Assembly (NCBI RefSeq): GCF_004358345.1
Contig: NZ_CP037952.1
Location: 558,001 to 622,000, forward strand
Direction of reading: 5' to 3'
Length of the DNA stretch: 64,000 nt
Source of the DNA: Parashewanella spongiae
GTDB lineage: Bacteria; Pseudomonadota; Gammaproteobacteria; Enterobacterales; Shewanellaceae
Position 1 is the first letter of the stretch, and the number at the start of each line of letters is the position of its first letter. Both the position numbers and the translations under genes were made by a program. This document shows, one piece after another, positions 42,484-51,888 of the stretch. Below the pieces are notes generated by a model. That model was given only the letters and a program-made list of their open reading frames with translations, did not search any database and was not told the DNA's origin.

Positions 42484-43950
42484 TTAATCGAGATCTAATT
42501 TGTCCCACATATCATCAACTTTTTGTTTAACGTCTTCAGACATGACAATGGGAGTGCCCCATTCGCGAGTTGTTTCACCTTCCCACTTATTGGTTGCATC
42601 CATTCCCATTTTAGAACCTAATCCCGCCACAGGTGAGGCGAAATCAAGATAGTCAATCGGGGTGTTATCAACCATAGTTGTGTCACGGCTTGGATCCATA
42701 CGAGTTGTGATCGCCCAAATGACATCATTCCAATCACGGCAATTGACATCTTCATCGACGATGATGATGAATTTGGTATACATGAATTGACGTAAAAACG
42801 ACCAAGCCCCCATCATAATTCGTTTGGCGTGACCAGGATATTGCTTACGGATAGATATCACGGCCATTCGGTAGGAACATCCTTCAGGCGGCAAATAAAA
42901 ATCAACAATTTCAGGGTACTGCTTACGTAAAATGGGGACAAAAACTTCGTTGAGTGCCACCCCTAACATCGCAGGCTCATCAGGTGGACGGCCAGTATAA
43001 GTGCTGTGATAAATGGCATCTTTGCGATGTGTGATATGAGTGACAGTAAATACAGGGAAGAACTCAGTCTCATTATAATAACCAGTGTGATCGCCATAAG
43101 GGCCTTCTTCCGCGACTTCTTCTGGATCAATATAACCTTCAAGAATTATCTCACTGGTAGCAGGCACTTCAAGATCACAGCTTAATGCTTTACAGACTTC
43201 TGTTCGTGCGCCTCGCAGTAAACCTGCAAAGGCATATTCACTCATTGAATCAGGAACAGGTGTTACCGCTCCAAGTATCGTAGCCGGATCGCTACCAAGT
43301 GCAACGACTACAGGGTATTTTTCACCGGGGTGTTTCTCTTTAAAATCTTTAAAGTCGAGCGCGCCACCGCGATGATCTAGCCAGCGCATGATAAGCTTAT
43401 TTTTATTGAGCAATTGTTGACGATAAATGCCTAAATTCTGACGTTTTTGGCGTGGACCTTTAGTGATTGTTAGGCCCCATGTAACCAGTGGGGCGGCATC
43501 ACCCGGCCAACAATGCTGAATCGGCAGTTTGGTTAAATCAACCTCATCATCTTTAATAATGACTTGTTGGCAAGGCGCGGAATTGATTGTTTTTGTCGGC
43601 ATTTTTAACGCCTGAGAAAATTTTGGTAATTTACTGATGGCATCTTTAAACCCTGCTGGTGGCTCAGGTTCTTTTAAAAATGCTAATAACTCTCCGACTT
43701 CGCGTAATTCGAGCGGATCATTTTTGCCAAGTGCCATGGCAACCCGTTTTGGGGTACCAAAAAGATTGGCTAGAACCGGCATCGAGTGGCCAATCGGATT
43801 TTCAAAAAGTAAAGCAGGACCTTGAGCACGTAAAACGCGATCTGCGATTTCAGTCATTTCTAGATTAGGATCAACGGCATGGTTGATACGCTTTAGCTCA
43901 CCATTGGCTTCGAGGTGCTCAATAAACTGGCGTAAATCCTTAAAACTCAT
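42484..43950 (-). CDS. ubiD: 4-hydroxy-3-polyprenylbenzoate decarboxylase UbiD
   Basis: A 488-residue prenyl-FMN-dependent decarboxylase of ubiquinone biosynthesis. Full length for the family. Recognisable segments are the N-terminal [22 protein letters not shown], the cofactor/metal region [10 protein letters not shown], the acidic catalytic block [16 protein letters not shown], and the C-terminal [10 protein letters not shown]. The cofactor enzyme UbiX is not in the window. Upstream of fre. Confidence 0.95.
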   Translation of the reverse strand: MSFKDLRQFIEHLEANGELKRINHAVDPNLEMTEIADRVLRAQGPALLFENPIGHSMPVLANLFGTPKRVAMALGKNDPLELREVGELLAFLKEPEPPAGFKDAISKLPKFSQALKMPTKTINSAPCQQVIIKDDEVDLTKLPIQHCWPGDAAPLVTWGLTITKGPRQKRQNLGIYRQQLLNKNKLIMRWLDHRGGALDFKDFKEKHPGEKYPVVVALGSDPATILGAVTPVPDSMSEYAFAGLLRGARTEVCKALSCDLEVPATSEIILEGYIDPEEVAEEGPYGDHTGYYNETEFFPVFTVTHITHRKDAIYHSTYTGRPPDEPAMLGVALNEVFVPILRKQYPEIVDFYLPPEGCSYRMAVISIRKQYPGHAKRIMMGAWSFLRQFMYTKFIIIVDEDVNCRDWNDVIWAITTRMDPSRDTTMVDNTPIDYLDFASPVAGLGSKMGMDATNKWEGETTREWGTPIVMSEDVKQKVDDMWDKLDLD

Positions 43951-44068
43951 ATGCGGGAACTCTTAACGAAGAATTTAAATATGGCGGCAACTATAGCAGT
44001 TTTATGCTTGAGTCGTCACAGTAATTGGGAGGTGAATGTGTAATAGCTTCAATTCGTTGGTCAGTGGT

Positions 44069-44309
44069 TTAACCTAGAAACATCAGTTGACTGCGTTCTC
44101 AAGTGTAGAAAAAATGGCTGATATTAAGGCGTAGCTTGCAGCAAGTAGTTATTCTACTTGCAAAAGTTACAACGCAGATAGCAGCCATTTTAGCAAGCTT
44201 GTGAGCGTAGAGCATTTCACTCATTGGGTGAAAAACATGATAATAAAATCATCGTATTGCTCAAACAGTTACTCATATACTCAGCGTTCAACTGATGTTT
44301 TTAGGTTTA
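44069..44309 (-). repeat. MITE family 2 copy
   Basis: TTAACCTAGAAACATCAGTT to AACTGATGTTTTTAGGTTTAA; full length. It ends 9 bp past the stop of the kinase-like gene. Confidence 0.85.
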
Positions 44310-44318
44310 AGATTTGAG

Positions 44319-45671
44319 CTACCAGTTGATGATGTCATAAAGGTTGTGAGTGAGAGAATGAGCCACAGGATCTTGAACAAATAATTCCACTTGTTGCTGA
44401 TATTTATTTTGCACATGCTGGCGAATCCACTTTTTAACATCGGCTCTAGAAGCTCTGTGATCGTATAATTTGGTATTTTCCTCCGCATTTGTATAGCAAA
44501 TTCCTTGTCCAATAATAGCCGCCCCTGTAGCGTGCATCATGGTCAATAATAATGCATACTGATCTGCAGTCAGTAAATCCTTATCACTCCCTTTTATGGC
44601 AAGATGACATAGTTCATTGGTGATGTAATTTCTGCAGCCTAGATGTATTGCTCTGTCACCTAAAGTGGGTGTAACTAGGCTTGATAAGTCAAACAGTTTG
44701 ACTTGTTCGCCAACATGTTTGATGGCCATGTTTCTTGGTTGAATATCTCTTAAAAATATTTGATTTGCGTGTATGCTTTTTATGTCATTGCATAGTGCTT
44801 TGAACTGAGTGACTTTAATTTTCCTGAAATGCGAAATGTAATCGTTATAGACTTCTTTTCCGGCGTTGGCTGTGAGCATTGTACGTCTGCGGATGATTAC
44901 GCCAGGAACTAAGGACGGATAGGGTTTTACAATGCGTGCAACGGCCCTGTTGTGGATAATTTGTTCATTGGTGAAATCCTCGTGTATAGAGCGCAAGCTC
45001 AACTCAATAAAATCTTCACTTTTATTGGCAATGAACATGTTTCCACCGAGCCTTGATTCATAAGAACTGTCTACTTCGGCCCAGCCATTTTCAGATTCAA
45101 CACTTTTATCTGTTATCCAATGTTTTTTAGCTCCAACAGGTGTAAAGGGGTTATTTTTGTGAGTGTCGCAGTACCAAGTGATTTCATTGTCTGTACGATC
45201 GATGCAGAGAAACGAACAAAATACTCCGTGTAACTGAGGCTCAGCACATTCGCTTATACTGTGCTTTTCTGATTCGGGGATAAGGGCGTCTTGAGGCGTT
45301 TTACACTCTGGTCCTGAAGGTGGTTCTGACGAGTTAGTTTGCTGAAAAGAGGCCGACTCCTCAGTAAGTTTTTGTAATGCTAATAAGATACTTGATGAAT
45401 AATCCTCTTCAAAAGACTTGAAAAAGTTGACCGCTTTAAGCCTGAGCCAATGCATGCCTTCAGTATTATTAAATACTTCAACTTGGACAGGTACATTAAG
45501 TATTAATGTCGAATGACTTGGTTCGTTACTGCAAGTGACCATGTATTGACGATTACCTTTAAGATCAAATATGCAACAATTTGAGTCGTATTTGTCGCTT
45601 TTGATGCATTGAGGATATTGTTTGATGTATTTAATCAAACTTGCCGTGTTCTGGTCAGTTAATGCAGTCAT
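44319..45671 (-). CDS. Eukaryotic-type protein-kinase-like protein
   Basis: A 450-residue protein. The C-terminal half has the hallmarks of a protein-kinase C-lobe. The catalytic loop IHANQIFLRDIQPRNMAI contains Asp309 and Asn314 (HRDxxxxN type, with L for H). VKLFDLSS supplies the Mg-binding Asp328 (DFG-like). A CRNYITNEL segment matches the APE region, and DQYALLLTMMHATG matches the alpha-F Asp helix. The N-terminal 230 residues have no recognisable domain, and a classic glycine loop is not obvious. No signal peptide or TM. Such isolated kinase-like proteins in host-associated bacteria are often secreted effectors; this is inference. It could alternatively be a pseudokinase or a sugar/antibiotic kinase relative. 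Single gene, no operon. Confidence 0.7.
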   Translation of the reverse strand: MTALTDQNTASLIKYIKQYPQCIKSDKYDSNCCIFDLKGNRQYMVTCSNEPSHSTLILNVPVQVEVFNNTEGMHWLRLKAVNFFKSFEEDYSSSILLALQKLTEESASFQQTNSSEPPSGPECKTPQDALIPESEKHSISECAEPQLHGVFCSFLCIDRTDNEITWYCDTHKNNPFTPVGAKKHWITDKSVESENGWAEVDSSYESRLGGNMFIANKSEDFIELSLRSIHEDFTNEQIIHNRAVARIVKPYPSLVPGVIIRRRTMLTANAGKEVYNDYISHFRKIKVTQFKALCNDIKSIHANQIFLRDIQPRNMAIKHVGEQVKLFDLSSLVTPTLGDRAIHLGCRNYITNELCHLAIKGSDKDLLTADQYALLLTMMHATGAAIIGQGICYTNAEENTKLYDHRASRADVKKWIRQHVQNKYQQQVELFVQDPVAHSLTHNLYDIINW

Positions 45672-45970
45672 TTCTCAGTTATTTATTAGAGTCCTAGTCT
45701 TTGATAAGTATATGTTTATCGGTATGTGAACACTATCGACGTGAATAATAATTAATCTGTTTACTTTATGCGAGGATCTATTTCAGGCTAATAAAAAGGT
45801 AAAATAAGTTCAATTTCGTTATGGCTTTTATTGGAATTCATTGTTTTTATTTGAATTGTTTCATTGGTGTTAAGCCTTGTGGATCAGAATTTAGTTCTCT
45901 AAATTGGATCATTTATTCTCTTGGCGATAGAATTAAATCATCAGTGATGAACTGAGAAAAGAGGTGCTCT

Positions 45971-46654
45971 ATGTATACTCAAATGATTTCAAACCAATGC
46001 CATCAACAATCTTGGTGGCGTGCGACCCAACAAACATTATTGTCACTTTCATTTTGTGTCTTGTTACTGCTTTGCGTTCCTCAAAGTGTTGCGTCACAAA
46101 ATAATAGATCACAAGAACCACATGGCAGCAGTTTTGTGGTGGATCATGCCAATTTGACTCAGCATAGAAAATACTCGAATCACTTTGATAGAAGATCTCA
46201 CCAACACAGAAATAAACACAGTCATAGGCCTCATGATGGTTTTAGGAATCGTTACAATCATTGGGCACCTCATGACTGGTGGCAAGGGAAATTCTGGAAA
46301 AATAATTTTTGGCATAATCATTATCGCCATCATTACCGTCAACGTCATCACCATTCAAGATTAAACGACTTTACTAATACCTTATTAACCGTACCTCTAG
46401 TGCTAGGGGCTGAGCAACTATGGCAAGAGCAACGGGATGACAACGCTCAGTATCAAGATCAGCAAATGGAACCTCAAGTAACACAAGTGACGACCAGCAT
46501 GAGTTATGCGAAAGGCGTTAGGCGTTTGCCGAATAACGCAAGGGTGGTTCAAGTTGATGGGAAAACACGCTATCAATGGCAAGGTAAAACTTACCGCTTT
46601 GATTGGCAGCAGCAAGTTTATTTACCGATTAACGAAACCGCCCAAGCAAAGTAA
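45971..46654 (+). CDS. Exported histidine-rich protein (DUF6515-like)
   Basis: A 227-residue protein with a signal sequence (hydrophobic about 24-42, SVAS). It has a His/Arg/Asn/Trp-rich middle (about 65-130; many HH and HxxH pairs). The C-terminal small beta domain has RRLPNNARVVQVDGKTRY, then GKTYRFDW and VYLPI, a pattern I associate with DUF6515. The His-rich stretch suggests metal binding in the periplasm. GAGGTG lies before the ATG. The stop is 6 bp from the convergent hydratase gene. Confidence 0.7.
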   Translation: MYTQMISNQCHQQSWWRATQQTLLSLSFCVLLLLCVPQSVASQNNRSQEPHGSSFVVDHANLTQHRKYSNHFDRRSHQHRNKHSHRPHDGFRNRYNHWAPHDWWQGKFWKNNFWHNHYRHHYRQRHHHSRLNDFTNTLLTVPLVLGAEQLWQEQRDDNAQYQDQQMEPQVTQVTTSMSYAKGVRRLPNNARVVQVDGKTRYQWQGKTYRFDWQQQVYLPINETAQAK

Positions 46655-46660
46655 TTGGTA

Positions 46661-47446
46661 TTATTTGCGGTCAAACTTGAGTGATATTTCACCTAAATCA
46701 CCATATTGCAGGGTGATATTGCGATCGAACGGCACTCTTATTATACCAGCATAAGAGCCTGTGATTACATGTTGTCCTGCTTTAATAGCAATACCACGTT
46801 GTGAGAGAAAGTTTATTAGCCAATATAAACCAACACGAGGATGCTGATTGGGGTGTGTAACTATTTTATCCAGTAAAATTTCAGTTTGTGTGTCCTGCTC
46901 TGCGGTTACTGTCAACTGAAAACGACCCATCTGCTCGAGAGTAACTTGAGGATTGATTTCAACGCCAAGATAAACCCCTTGATTCAATAATCCATCAGCC
47001 AGTGCTTCGAAAAAAGTTGCTTCAGAAGGGGAGTGATATCGGCTTTGCATCAACTCCAACGCGAGTCGGGTATCGCCTATAGCCGCTTCAATTTCAGTAT
47101 CTGAATAAGGTGTTTTACGAGCAGGAAGATCATGAGCGAAGGTAGAGACAATTTCTGGCTCTATCAATGCCATGTTGTCTGAGGAGGCATAAAGTGGACA
47201 ATGCTGAGTAAGATCATGCATGTTATCAGCAAATAAAGGCGCCAGCATTGTGGTCGTTGCTGTTGGTAATACGCATTTCCAACCCGAAATATGGGTGTTG
47301 GCTAACTCGCAGTATTTTTTACTGACATCTTGTTGTAATTGTAAAGCGGCTTCAAAATCTTGTGGTTTTGTGATCTCAGAGAGAATATCACCGGGTGTAC
47401 CAAGTAAACGTCTTGTGGCTAACTCTAGCGCGATTGATTGGTTCAT
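46661..47446 (-). CDS. 2-keto-4-pentenoate hydratase / FAH-family protein
   Basis: A 261-residue MhpD-like member of the fumarylacetoacetate hydrolase fold. Metal-ligand acids are seen in the EPEIVSTF segment (ExE), with supporting IEAAIGDTRLALELMQSRY. The late GQHVITGSYAGIIRV strand pair is typical of hydratases and oxalocrotonate decarboxylases. The substrate is unknown, as no aromatic-degradation genes are nearby. The start at 47446 (MNQSIAL) is chosen because the 21 residues upstream in the longer ORF are Cys/Lys-rich and not family-like. Confidence 0.8.
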   Translation of the reverse strand: MNQSIALELATRRLLGTPGDILSEITKPQDFEAALQLQQDVSKKYCELANTHISGWKCVLPTATTTMLAPLFADNMHDLTQHCPLYASSDNMALIEPEIVSTFAHDLPARKTPYSDTEIEAAIGDTRLALELMQSRYHSPSEATFFEALADGLLNQGVYLGVEINPQVTLEQMGRFQLTVTAEQDTQTEILLDKIVTHPNQHPRVGLYWLINFLSQRGIAIKAGQHVITGSYAGIIRVPFDRNITLQYGDLGEISLKFDRK

Positions 47447-47545
47447 TAGAATGACTTTGTTCAGTAAAAACAATGTTGCTTTTGTACGGCATTGCCTGCA
47501 AAACTGCAAGCCAATCTAATTCATTCGAACTCAGATAAACTCATA

Positions 47546-49084
47546 TTAATCGGCTTCTGGTGCCTCACACGGCGTAATGCCGACCACATTAAAAGCATGA
47601 ACAACATCGTCGCTATTCATTTCCATATCTTTTGCTGCTTTTGATACCCCGCAGGCAGCATCCCAGAAATTGCTGTCAATATTCCAATACAATTGGTTAG
47701 CTAAAGCAAAAGTTTGAAAAGCGGATTTAATCGTCCAACCTTTGCTCGTCGCTAAGGTATAAAAGGCTTTATTGAAGATGCCACTGGCGAAGTGAGAATT
47801 GGTGCCTGAACGATACTGATGCACATTATCAATCGAATACCCGTCTTTACGAGGTTCGTCTAAATATCGTGCCGCTGGCATTCTTTTCATTATTTCACCA
47901 CCAATGGAAAAGTCAGCTTGGTTGTCGCGATAAAATTTTGCTGCAACGCCTGCCATATCGGAAAATGACTCGTTGATGGCACCTGCTTGGCCTTTGCTCT
48001 TGAGGTTAGAATTGAACTGCGTGAAACCGTGGCTGATTTCGTGGGCTGAAATCCCTATGCCAACAAGGGGGTAGAATAGCCGCTGCCCATCACCAAAGAG
48101 CATTTGATGGCCGTTCCACAAGGCATTGTCGTAAGCGGTTTTGTAATGTACTGCCATGATAAGTTGACCTTCAATGGGGGCTTGCTTTATCCATGACTGA
48201 TACATATCGTAAATAATATTGCCATTGAACAGTGCATCATTAGCCGTTCCGAAGCCGCCATTGATGGTCGCTTCTTGATATTCTGGGCAAGGGTATGTAA
48301 TGGCATCAAGCTTGTCAGGAATAATGGCTTGATGCGTTAAGTTAACGGTTTTTACGTGTGAGTTTTCTAAAGAGCAGCTAGCACCTGACACAGTAATATT
48401 GAGGTTAGGCCTGTCAACGCCATATTGATATTGGCCAGTTTTGATATTACCCCCCATTCCAGTTCCAACCTTTTCATAGAGTATGCCTTCCCATTGATCG
48501 AGTATTTCGCCACTGTGCGCGTCGACAAGTGTCATGGGGCGGCTCATTGCAGGTTTATACACTAAATATGAGGTAAGGTAAGTGAGATGGGGTTGCTTTT
48601 CTTCATCAAGATAAACCCACAGTTTGGTTTCAGGATAATAAATTTTCTGATTGGCCGAACTTTGAATTGGTGATTTATTCTCTAAATCTGCAAGCTGAGT
48701 TCTGGAAAGTTGTAGTGCTTTCTGTGCGCTGATGGTTGGCTGAGAAAAACCTTCATTTTGGACTAATTGAGACACTACATTACCACTCATTGCTTGAAGC
48801 TTGTTCGTGGTTGCTACATTACTGGTGACGCTATAGCCATAAACTGGTACATTTTGATAATACTGCTGAAGACGATATTTCTTTTTGCCATTCGGTAGGG
48901 TAATGGTTTTGTTGATCCTAAAATCAGTCTCATCATCAAGCTGAAATTGAACTGGACTATTTAACCCATCACTGGCAGCTTGAGCGTCTGCACCTAAACG
49001 AACAATCTGTGCCGCGTTTAATGACGAGATAAAGTTGCTCGCTGCTAACAAGATAAACAAATTTACCGACTTTGAAAATAGCAT
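47546..49084 (-). CDS. M4 (thermolysin/vibriolysin-like) secreted metalloprotease, copy 2
   Basis: A 512-residue preproenzyme (residues counted from the TTG one codon upstream of the ATG). Signal peptide about 1-26, FTP/PepSY propeptide about 40-200, catalytic domain about 205-513. Zinc site HEISH (349-353) with third ligand Glu373 in GAINESFSDMAG. The later active-site His lies within RSGTNSHFASGIFNKAFY (usually HxxSGxxNKAFY; here SHFASG). There are no C-terminal PPC domains. ATG 49084 is preferred, as AGGAG lies 8 bp upstream. About half identical by eye to the adjacent gene at 49210, so this is a tandem duplication. Probable type II secretion substrate. Confidence 0.92.
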   Translation of the reverse strand: MLFSKSVNLFILLAASNFISSLNAAQIVRLGADAQAASDGLNSPVQFQLDDETDFRINKTITLPNGKKKYRLQQYYQNVPVYGYSVTSNVATTNKLQAMSGNVVSQLVQNEGFSQPTISAQKALQLSRTQLADLENKSPIQSSANQKIYYPETKLWVYLDEEKQPHLTYLTSYLVYKPAMSRPMTLVDAHSGEILDQWEGILYEKVGTGMGGNIKTGQYQYGVDRPNLNITVSGASCSLENSHVKTVNLTHQAIIPDKLDAITYPCPEYQEATINGGFGTANDALFNGNIIYDMYQSWIKQAPIEGQLIMAVHYKTAYDNALWNGHQMLFGDGQRLFYPLVGIGISAHEISHGFTQFNSNLKSKGQAGAINESFSDMAGVAAKFYRDNQADFSIGGEIMKRMPAARYLDEPRKDGYSIDNVHQYRSGTNSHFASGIFNKAFYTLATSKGWTIKSAFQTFALANQLYWNIDSNFWDAACGVSKAAKDMEMNSDDVVHAFNVVGITPCEAPEAD

Positions 49085-49123
49085 CAAGCAACTCCTTCAA
49101 TCGTTAAGTTTTTCTCATGAAAA

Positions 49124-49151
49124 CGCTACATACATAAACGGGCATGTAGCG
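49124..49151 (-). terminator. Hairpin between the tandem M4 genes
   Basis: CGCTACAT / ATGTAGCG stem, 12-nt loop, followed on the minus strand by TTTT. It suggests that the two proteases are separate transcripts or that readthrough is limited. It overlaps a 12-bp palindrome TGTAGCGCTACA. Confidence 0.6.
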
Positions 49152-49209
49152 CTACATTGAGGTTGTAATATTCGTGGATCTTTATGTGCCATTAGTGTGT
49201 AGCATATGA

Positions 49210-50736
49210 CTAATGGCTACACGGTGCTTTGATGTCAACAGCTGCAAAGGCTGCTAGTACATCTTCTACGTTCCTGCTCAAATCTATTGCGGCATTCAGG
49301 ACACCACAAGCACCATCTTTAAAGCTACTATTTGCATTCCAGTAGAGCTGATTAGCGGTCGCAAAGGTTTCAAAAGCACTTTGGGTGTCCCAGCCCTCAG
49401 TATTTGCCAGAGTATAAAAAGCCTTGTTGTAAACCCCAGAACTATGATGCACATTTAGGCTTGAGTTGTAGTCGTCAGCGCTGCTAATTGATTGACCATC
49501 TTTAGTTGGGTCGTCCATGTAGCGTAATGCTTGCCCAAGTCTTGCTTCATCTTTTACGATGTCAGCACCTACCATAAAATCATTGCTGCCACGCATATAG
49601 AACTTGGCGGCTTCACCGGCCATGTCAGAAAAGGCTTCATTCATGCCGCCAGATTGACCTTTGTAAATCAAGCCTGAGTTTTGTTCGGTAAATCCATGAC
49701 TAACTTCGTGTGCTGTAACGTCTAACGCCACGAGAGGGTAGAAAAGAGCGTTACCATCGCCGAAAGTCATATTTTTGCCGTTCCACATTGCATTTTCAAA
49801 ACCCCACCAATAATGCACGCGCATAACCAGTTTGATATCTAGTGGGGCGGCATCAAACCAATCGTTGTACATATCAAATATGACCCCACCAAAGAATTGC
49901 GCATCGTTAACGGGGCCGTAAGCACCTTTCTTGGTTTTTTCTTCATGGCGTGGGCAATCAAAGACTGCTGGTTTATTGAACCAACTATTCCAAAACTTCC
50001 AGTGAGATAAGTCAACCGTCATCACATGTTCATTATTCATGTAACAAGTGCTGCCTTTTTGAGTGACATTGATATTGGGATAATCCACACCATATTCATA
50101 CTTGCCGGTTTTCTCATTTCCCCCTGAGCCAGTACCGATTTTATCTGTAGTTAATCCATCCCACTGGCTAAGTACTATGCCTGAGTGTGCATCCACCACG
50201 GTAAAGGGGCGACTTGGCTGTGAGCCGTTAACAAAATAGTTCGTGATGTATACGAGATGTTCAACGTTATTTTCGTCGAGATAAACCCACAGCTTGGTTT
50301 CTTTGTTTTCGATATTATCTTCATCAATTGCACTAGACAGCACTGAGATGGGCATAGAAATCGCCATGGCTTGCTCTGGGGTAATGCTCGGTGTCACAAA
50401 GCTTTTGTCTTGAGGTAAGTTGGTTACCGCATTGCCACGGGTTTGGGTATATTGGCCTAAATGATCTTTAGCAGCACTCACCGTAAAACCAAAAACAGGT
50501 ACGTCTTGATAATACTGTTGCAGACGATATTTTGTTTTGCCATTGATCAGTTTGACTTTTTTACTGACTTTAAATTGAGTGCCATGATCAAGTTGTCCCT
50601 GCTGACTGAATCCCTGAATGTTAATGGAAGTTTGAGGAAGTGTGTCGAGTTGAATAATATCAGCCGCGAAAACGGAACCTGATAAAGAAGTACTGATAAG
50701 CGTAGCAAGTAGCGACCAATGTTTATTGAGTGTCAT
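49210..50736 (-). CDS. M4 (vibriolysin-like) secreted metalloprotease, copy 1
   Basis: A 508-residue preproenzyme. Signal peptide about 1-24 (SVFAA), propeptide with the FTP segment YRLQQYYQDVPVFGFTV (70-86), catalytic domain from about 200. Zinc ligands HEVSH (343-347) and Glu367 (GGMNEAFSDMAG), and active-site His in VHHSSGVYNKAFYTLA. Cysteines near 231 and 261 and near the C-terminus may form disulphides. It lies upstream of the second copy in the same orientation, separated by a hairpin. The 330-bp upstream region (50737-51070) carries no recognisable gene. Confidence 0.93.
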   Translation of the reverse strand: MTLNKHWSLLATLISTSLSGSVFAADIIQLDTLPQTSINIQGFSQQGQLDHGTQFKVSKKVKLINGKTKYRLQQYYQDVPVFGFTVSAAKDHLGQYTQTRGNAVTNLPQDKSFVTPSITPEQAMAISMPISVLSSAIDEDNIENKETKLWVYLDENNVEHLVYITNYFVNGSQPSRPFTVVDAHSGIVLSQWDGLTTDKIGTGSGGNEKTGKYEYGVDYPNINVTQKGSTCYMNNEHVMTVDLSHWKFWNSWFNKPAVFDCPRHEEKTKKGAYGPVNDAQFFGGVIFDMYNDWFDAAPLDIKLVMRVHYWWGFENAMWNGKNMTFGDGNALFYPLVALDVTAHEVSHGFTEQNSGLIYKGQSGGMNEAFSDMAGEAAKFYMRGSNDFMVGADIVKDEARLGQALRYMDDPTKDGQSISSADDYNSSLNVHHSSGVYNKAFYTLANTEGWDTQSAFETFATANQLYWNANSSFKDGACGVLNAAIDLSRNVEDVLAAFAAVDIKAPCSH

Positions 50737-51070
50737 ATTTATATTCCCGTGCTTTTAATTTATTAAAATTTTTCAGATGAACCGATCGGTATGAATCGTC
50801 ATTTGAAAATGCACACTGACTGTATGATGACTTCACCCGTTCAACTTATAAATGAATGTAATTAAAGATCGTAACAGCTGATAAAGAGCAAGCGACTCAA
50901 TATGAAGCGTAAGTGAAACCTACAAACTTCTGGTGCATTAACATGATATAAAGGATAGGGGCTGAATGAGGGCTGTATCAGTAGAAAGTTTAATGAAAGA
51001 CTTTAATGGAGCAATAAAATGAGTAAGGGTTGACGCAAAAAAAGTTAGCGAATTAATCCATGAAATTTAT

Positions 51071-51457
51071 TTACGAACGGTATTGAACAACCATAGGAAT
51101 TATCGCTTCTCGTGATGCTTTTGCTTCTGACATTCTACTGAGGTAAATTTGCCAGAGCGACTCATACTGAGTAGCAAGGTGATATAGCACCGACCATGAA
51201 TAAATGCCTGTGTTATGACCATCATCAAACACCAATTTGACACCGTAATGTCCAACCATTTCAATGTGAGTAATGTTGACCATTTTTTTGTGCGTCACAA
51301 GAATCGGATCACCGTGTCCTTGTACTTCAGCTGATGGTGAATGCACCCGCAGAAATTCACAGCTGAGTTGATGAGTTACACCATCATCAAAAGTAACTTC
51401 CAGTTGACAGCTTTTACGTTTCAATTTTAAGTTTGTGACTGTTGGTATATGTGTCAT
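51071..51457 (-). CDS. DUF971 (GBBH-like N-terminal domain) protein
   Basis: A 128-residue single-domain protein related to the N-terminal domain of gamma-butyrobetaine hydroxylase. The diagnostic stretches are LEVTFDDGVTHQLSCEFLRVHSPSAEVQGHG and VKLVFDDGHNTGIYSWSVLYHLA. The function is unknown. It normally follows hslU in Shewanella and Pseudomonas; here a MITE and the hslU terminator lie between. Confidence 0.88.
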   Translation of the reverse strand: MTHIPTVTNLKLKRKSCQLEVTFDDGVTHQLSCEFLRVHSPSAEVQGHGDPILVTHKKMVNITHIEMVGHYGVKLVFDDGHNTGIYSWSVLYHLATQYESLWQIYLSRMSEAKASREAIIPMVVQYRS

Positions 51458-51477
51458 AACGAACTCGCTAAAATAGA

Positions 51478-51500
51478 AAGGGCCAAAGTGAATTGGCCTT
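51478..51500 (-). terminator. Terminator of hslVU, displaced by a MITE
   Basis: AAGGCCAA / TTGGCCCTT hairpin on the minus strand with a T-rich tail. It lies about 390 bp beyond the hslU stop because of the intervening family-1 element. Confidence 0.65.
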
Positions 51501-51508
51501 CTCTAGTT

Positions 51509-51870
51509 ATACCAATTACAGTAATTAATCTCTCACTCAGCAAGAACTAAAGGGTTTCAGTTCAAGGCACAAGCTCGAAGTACTATATTCCCTACGGCCG
51601 CCATACAAAACTGGCGTACAACGCACTTAGTGCTTTTGTCAGGATAATTCAAGTGCTTGTAACGCAGTAATGGAACCTTTAGCTTTGCCCTTTGGGAGCT
51701 TGTATGTACTCACTTTGGTTTATAAAGAATACTTCTCAAAATTGTCTTGACGTAGCAATGTAATAACGACAGCTTTGTATGTCGGTAACAACTATGTCTT
51801 CATCAATTTCGATTGCACTTTGAGCACATACATAGCTCTGAGTTGAGCATTTAATTACTGTAATTGGTAT
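51509..51870 (+). repeat. MITE family 1, full-length copy
   Basis: ATACCAATTACAGTAATTAA termini on both ends, same orientation as 9904-10273 and nearly collinear with it. It sits 18 bp after the hslU stop, between gene and terminator. Confidence 0.88.
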
Positions 51871-51888
51871 TATTATCACTCGAAAGGA

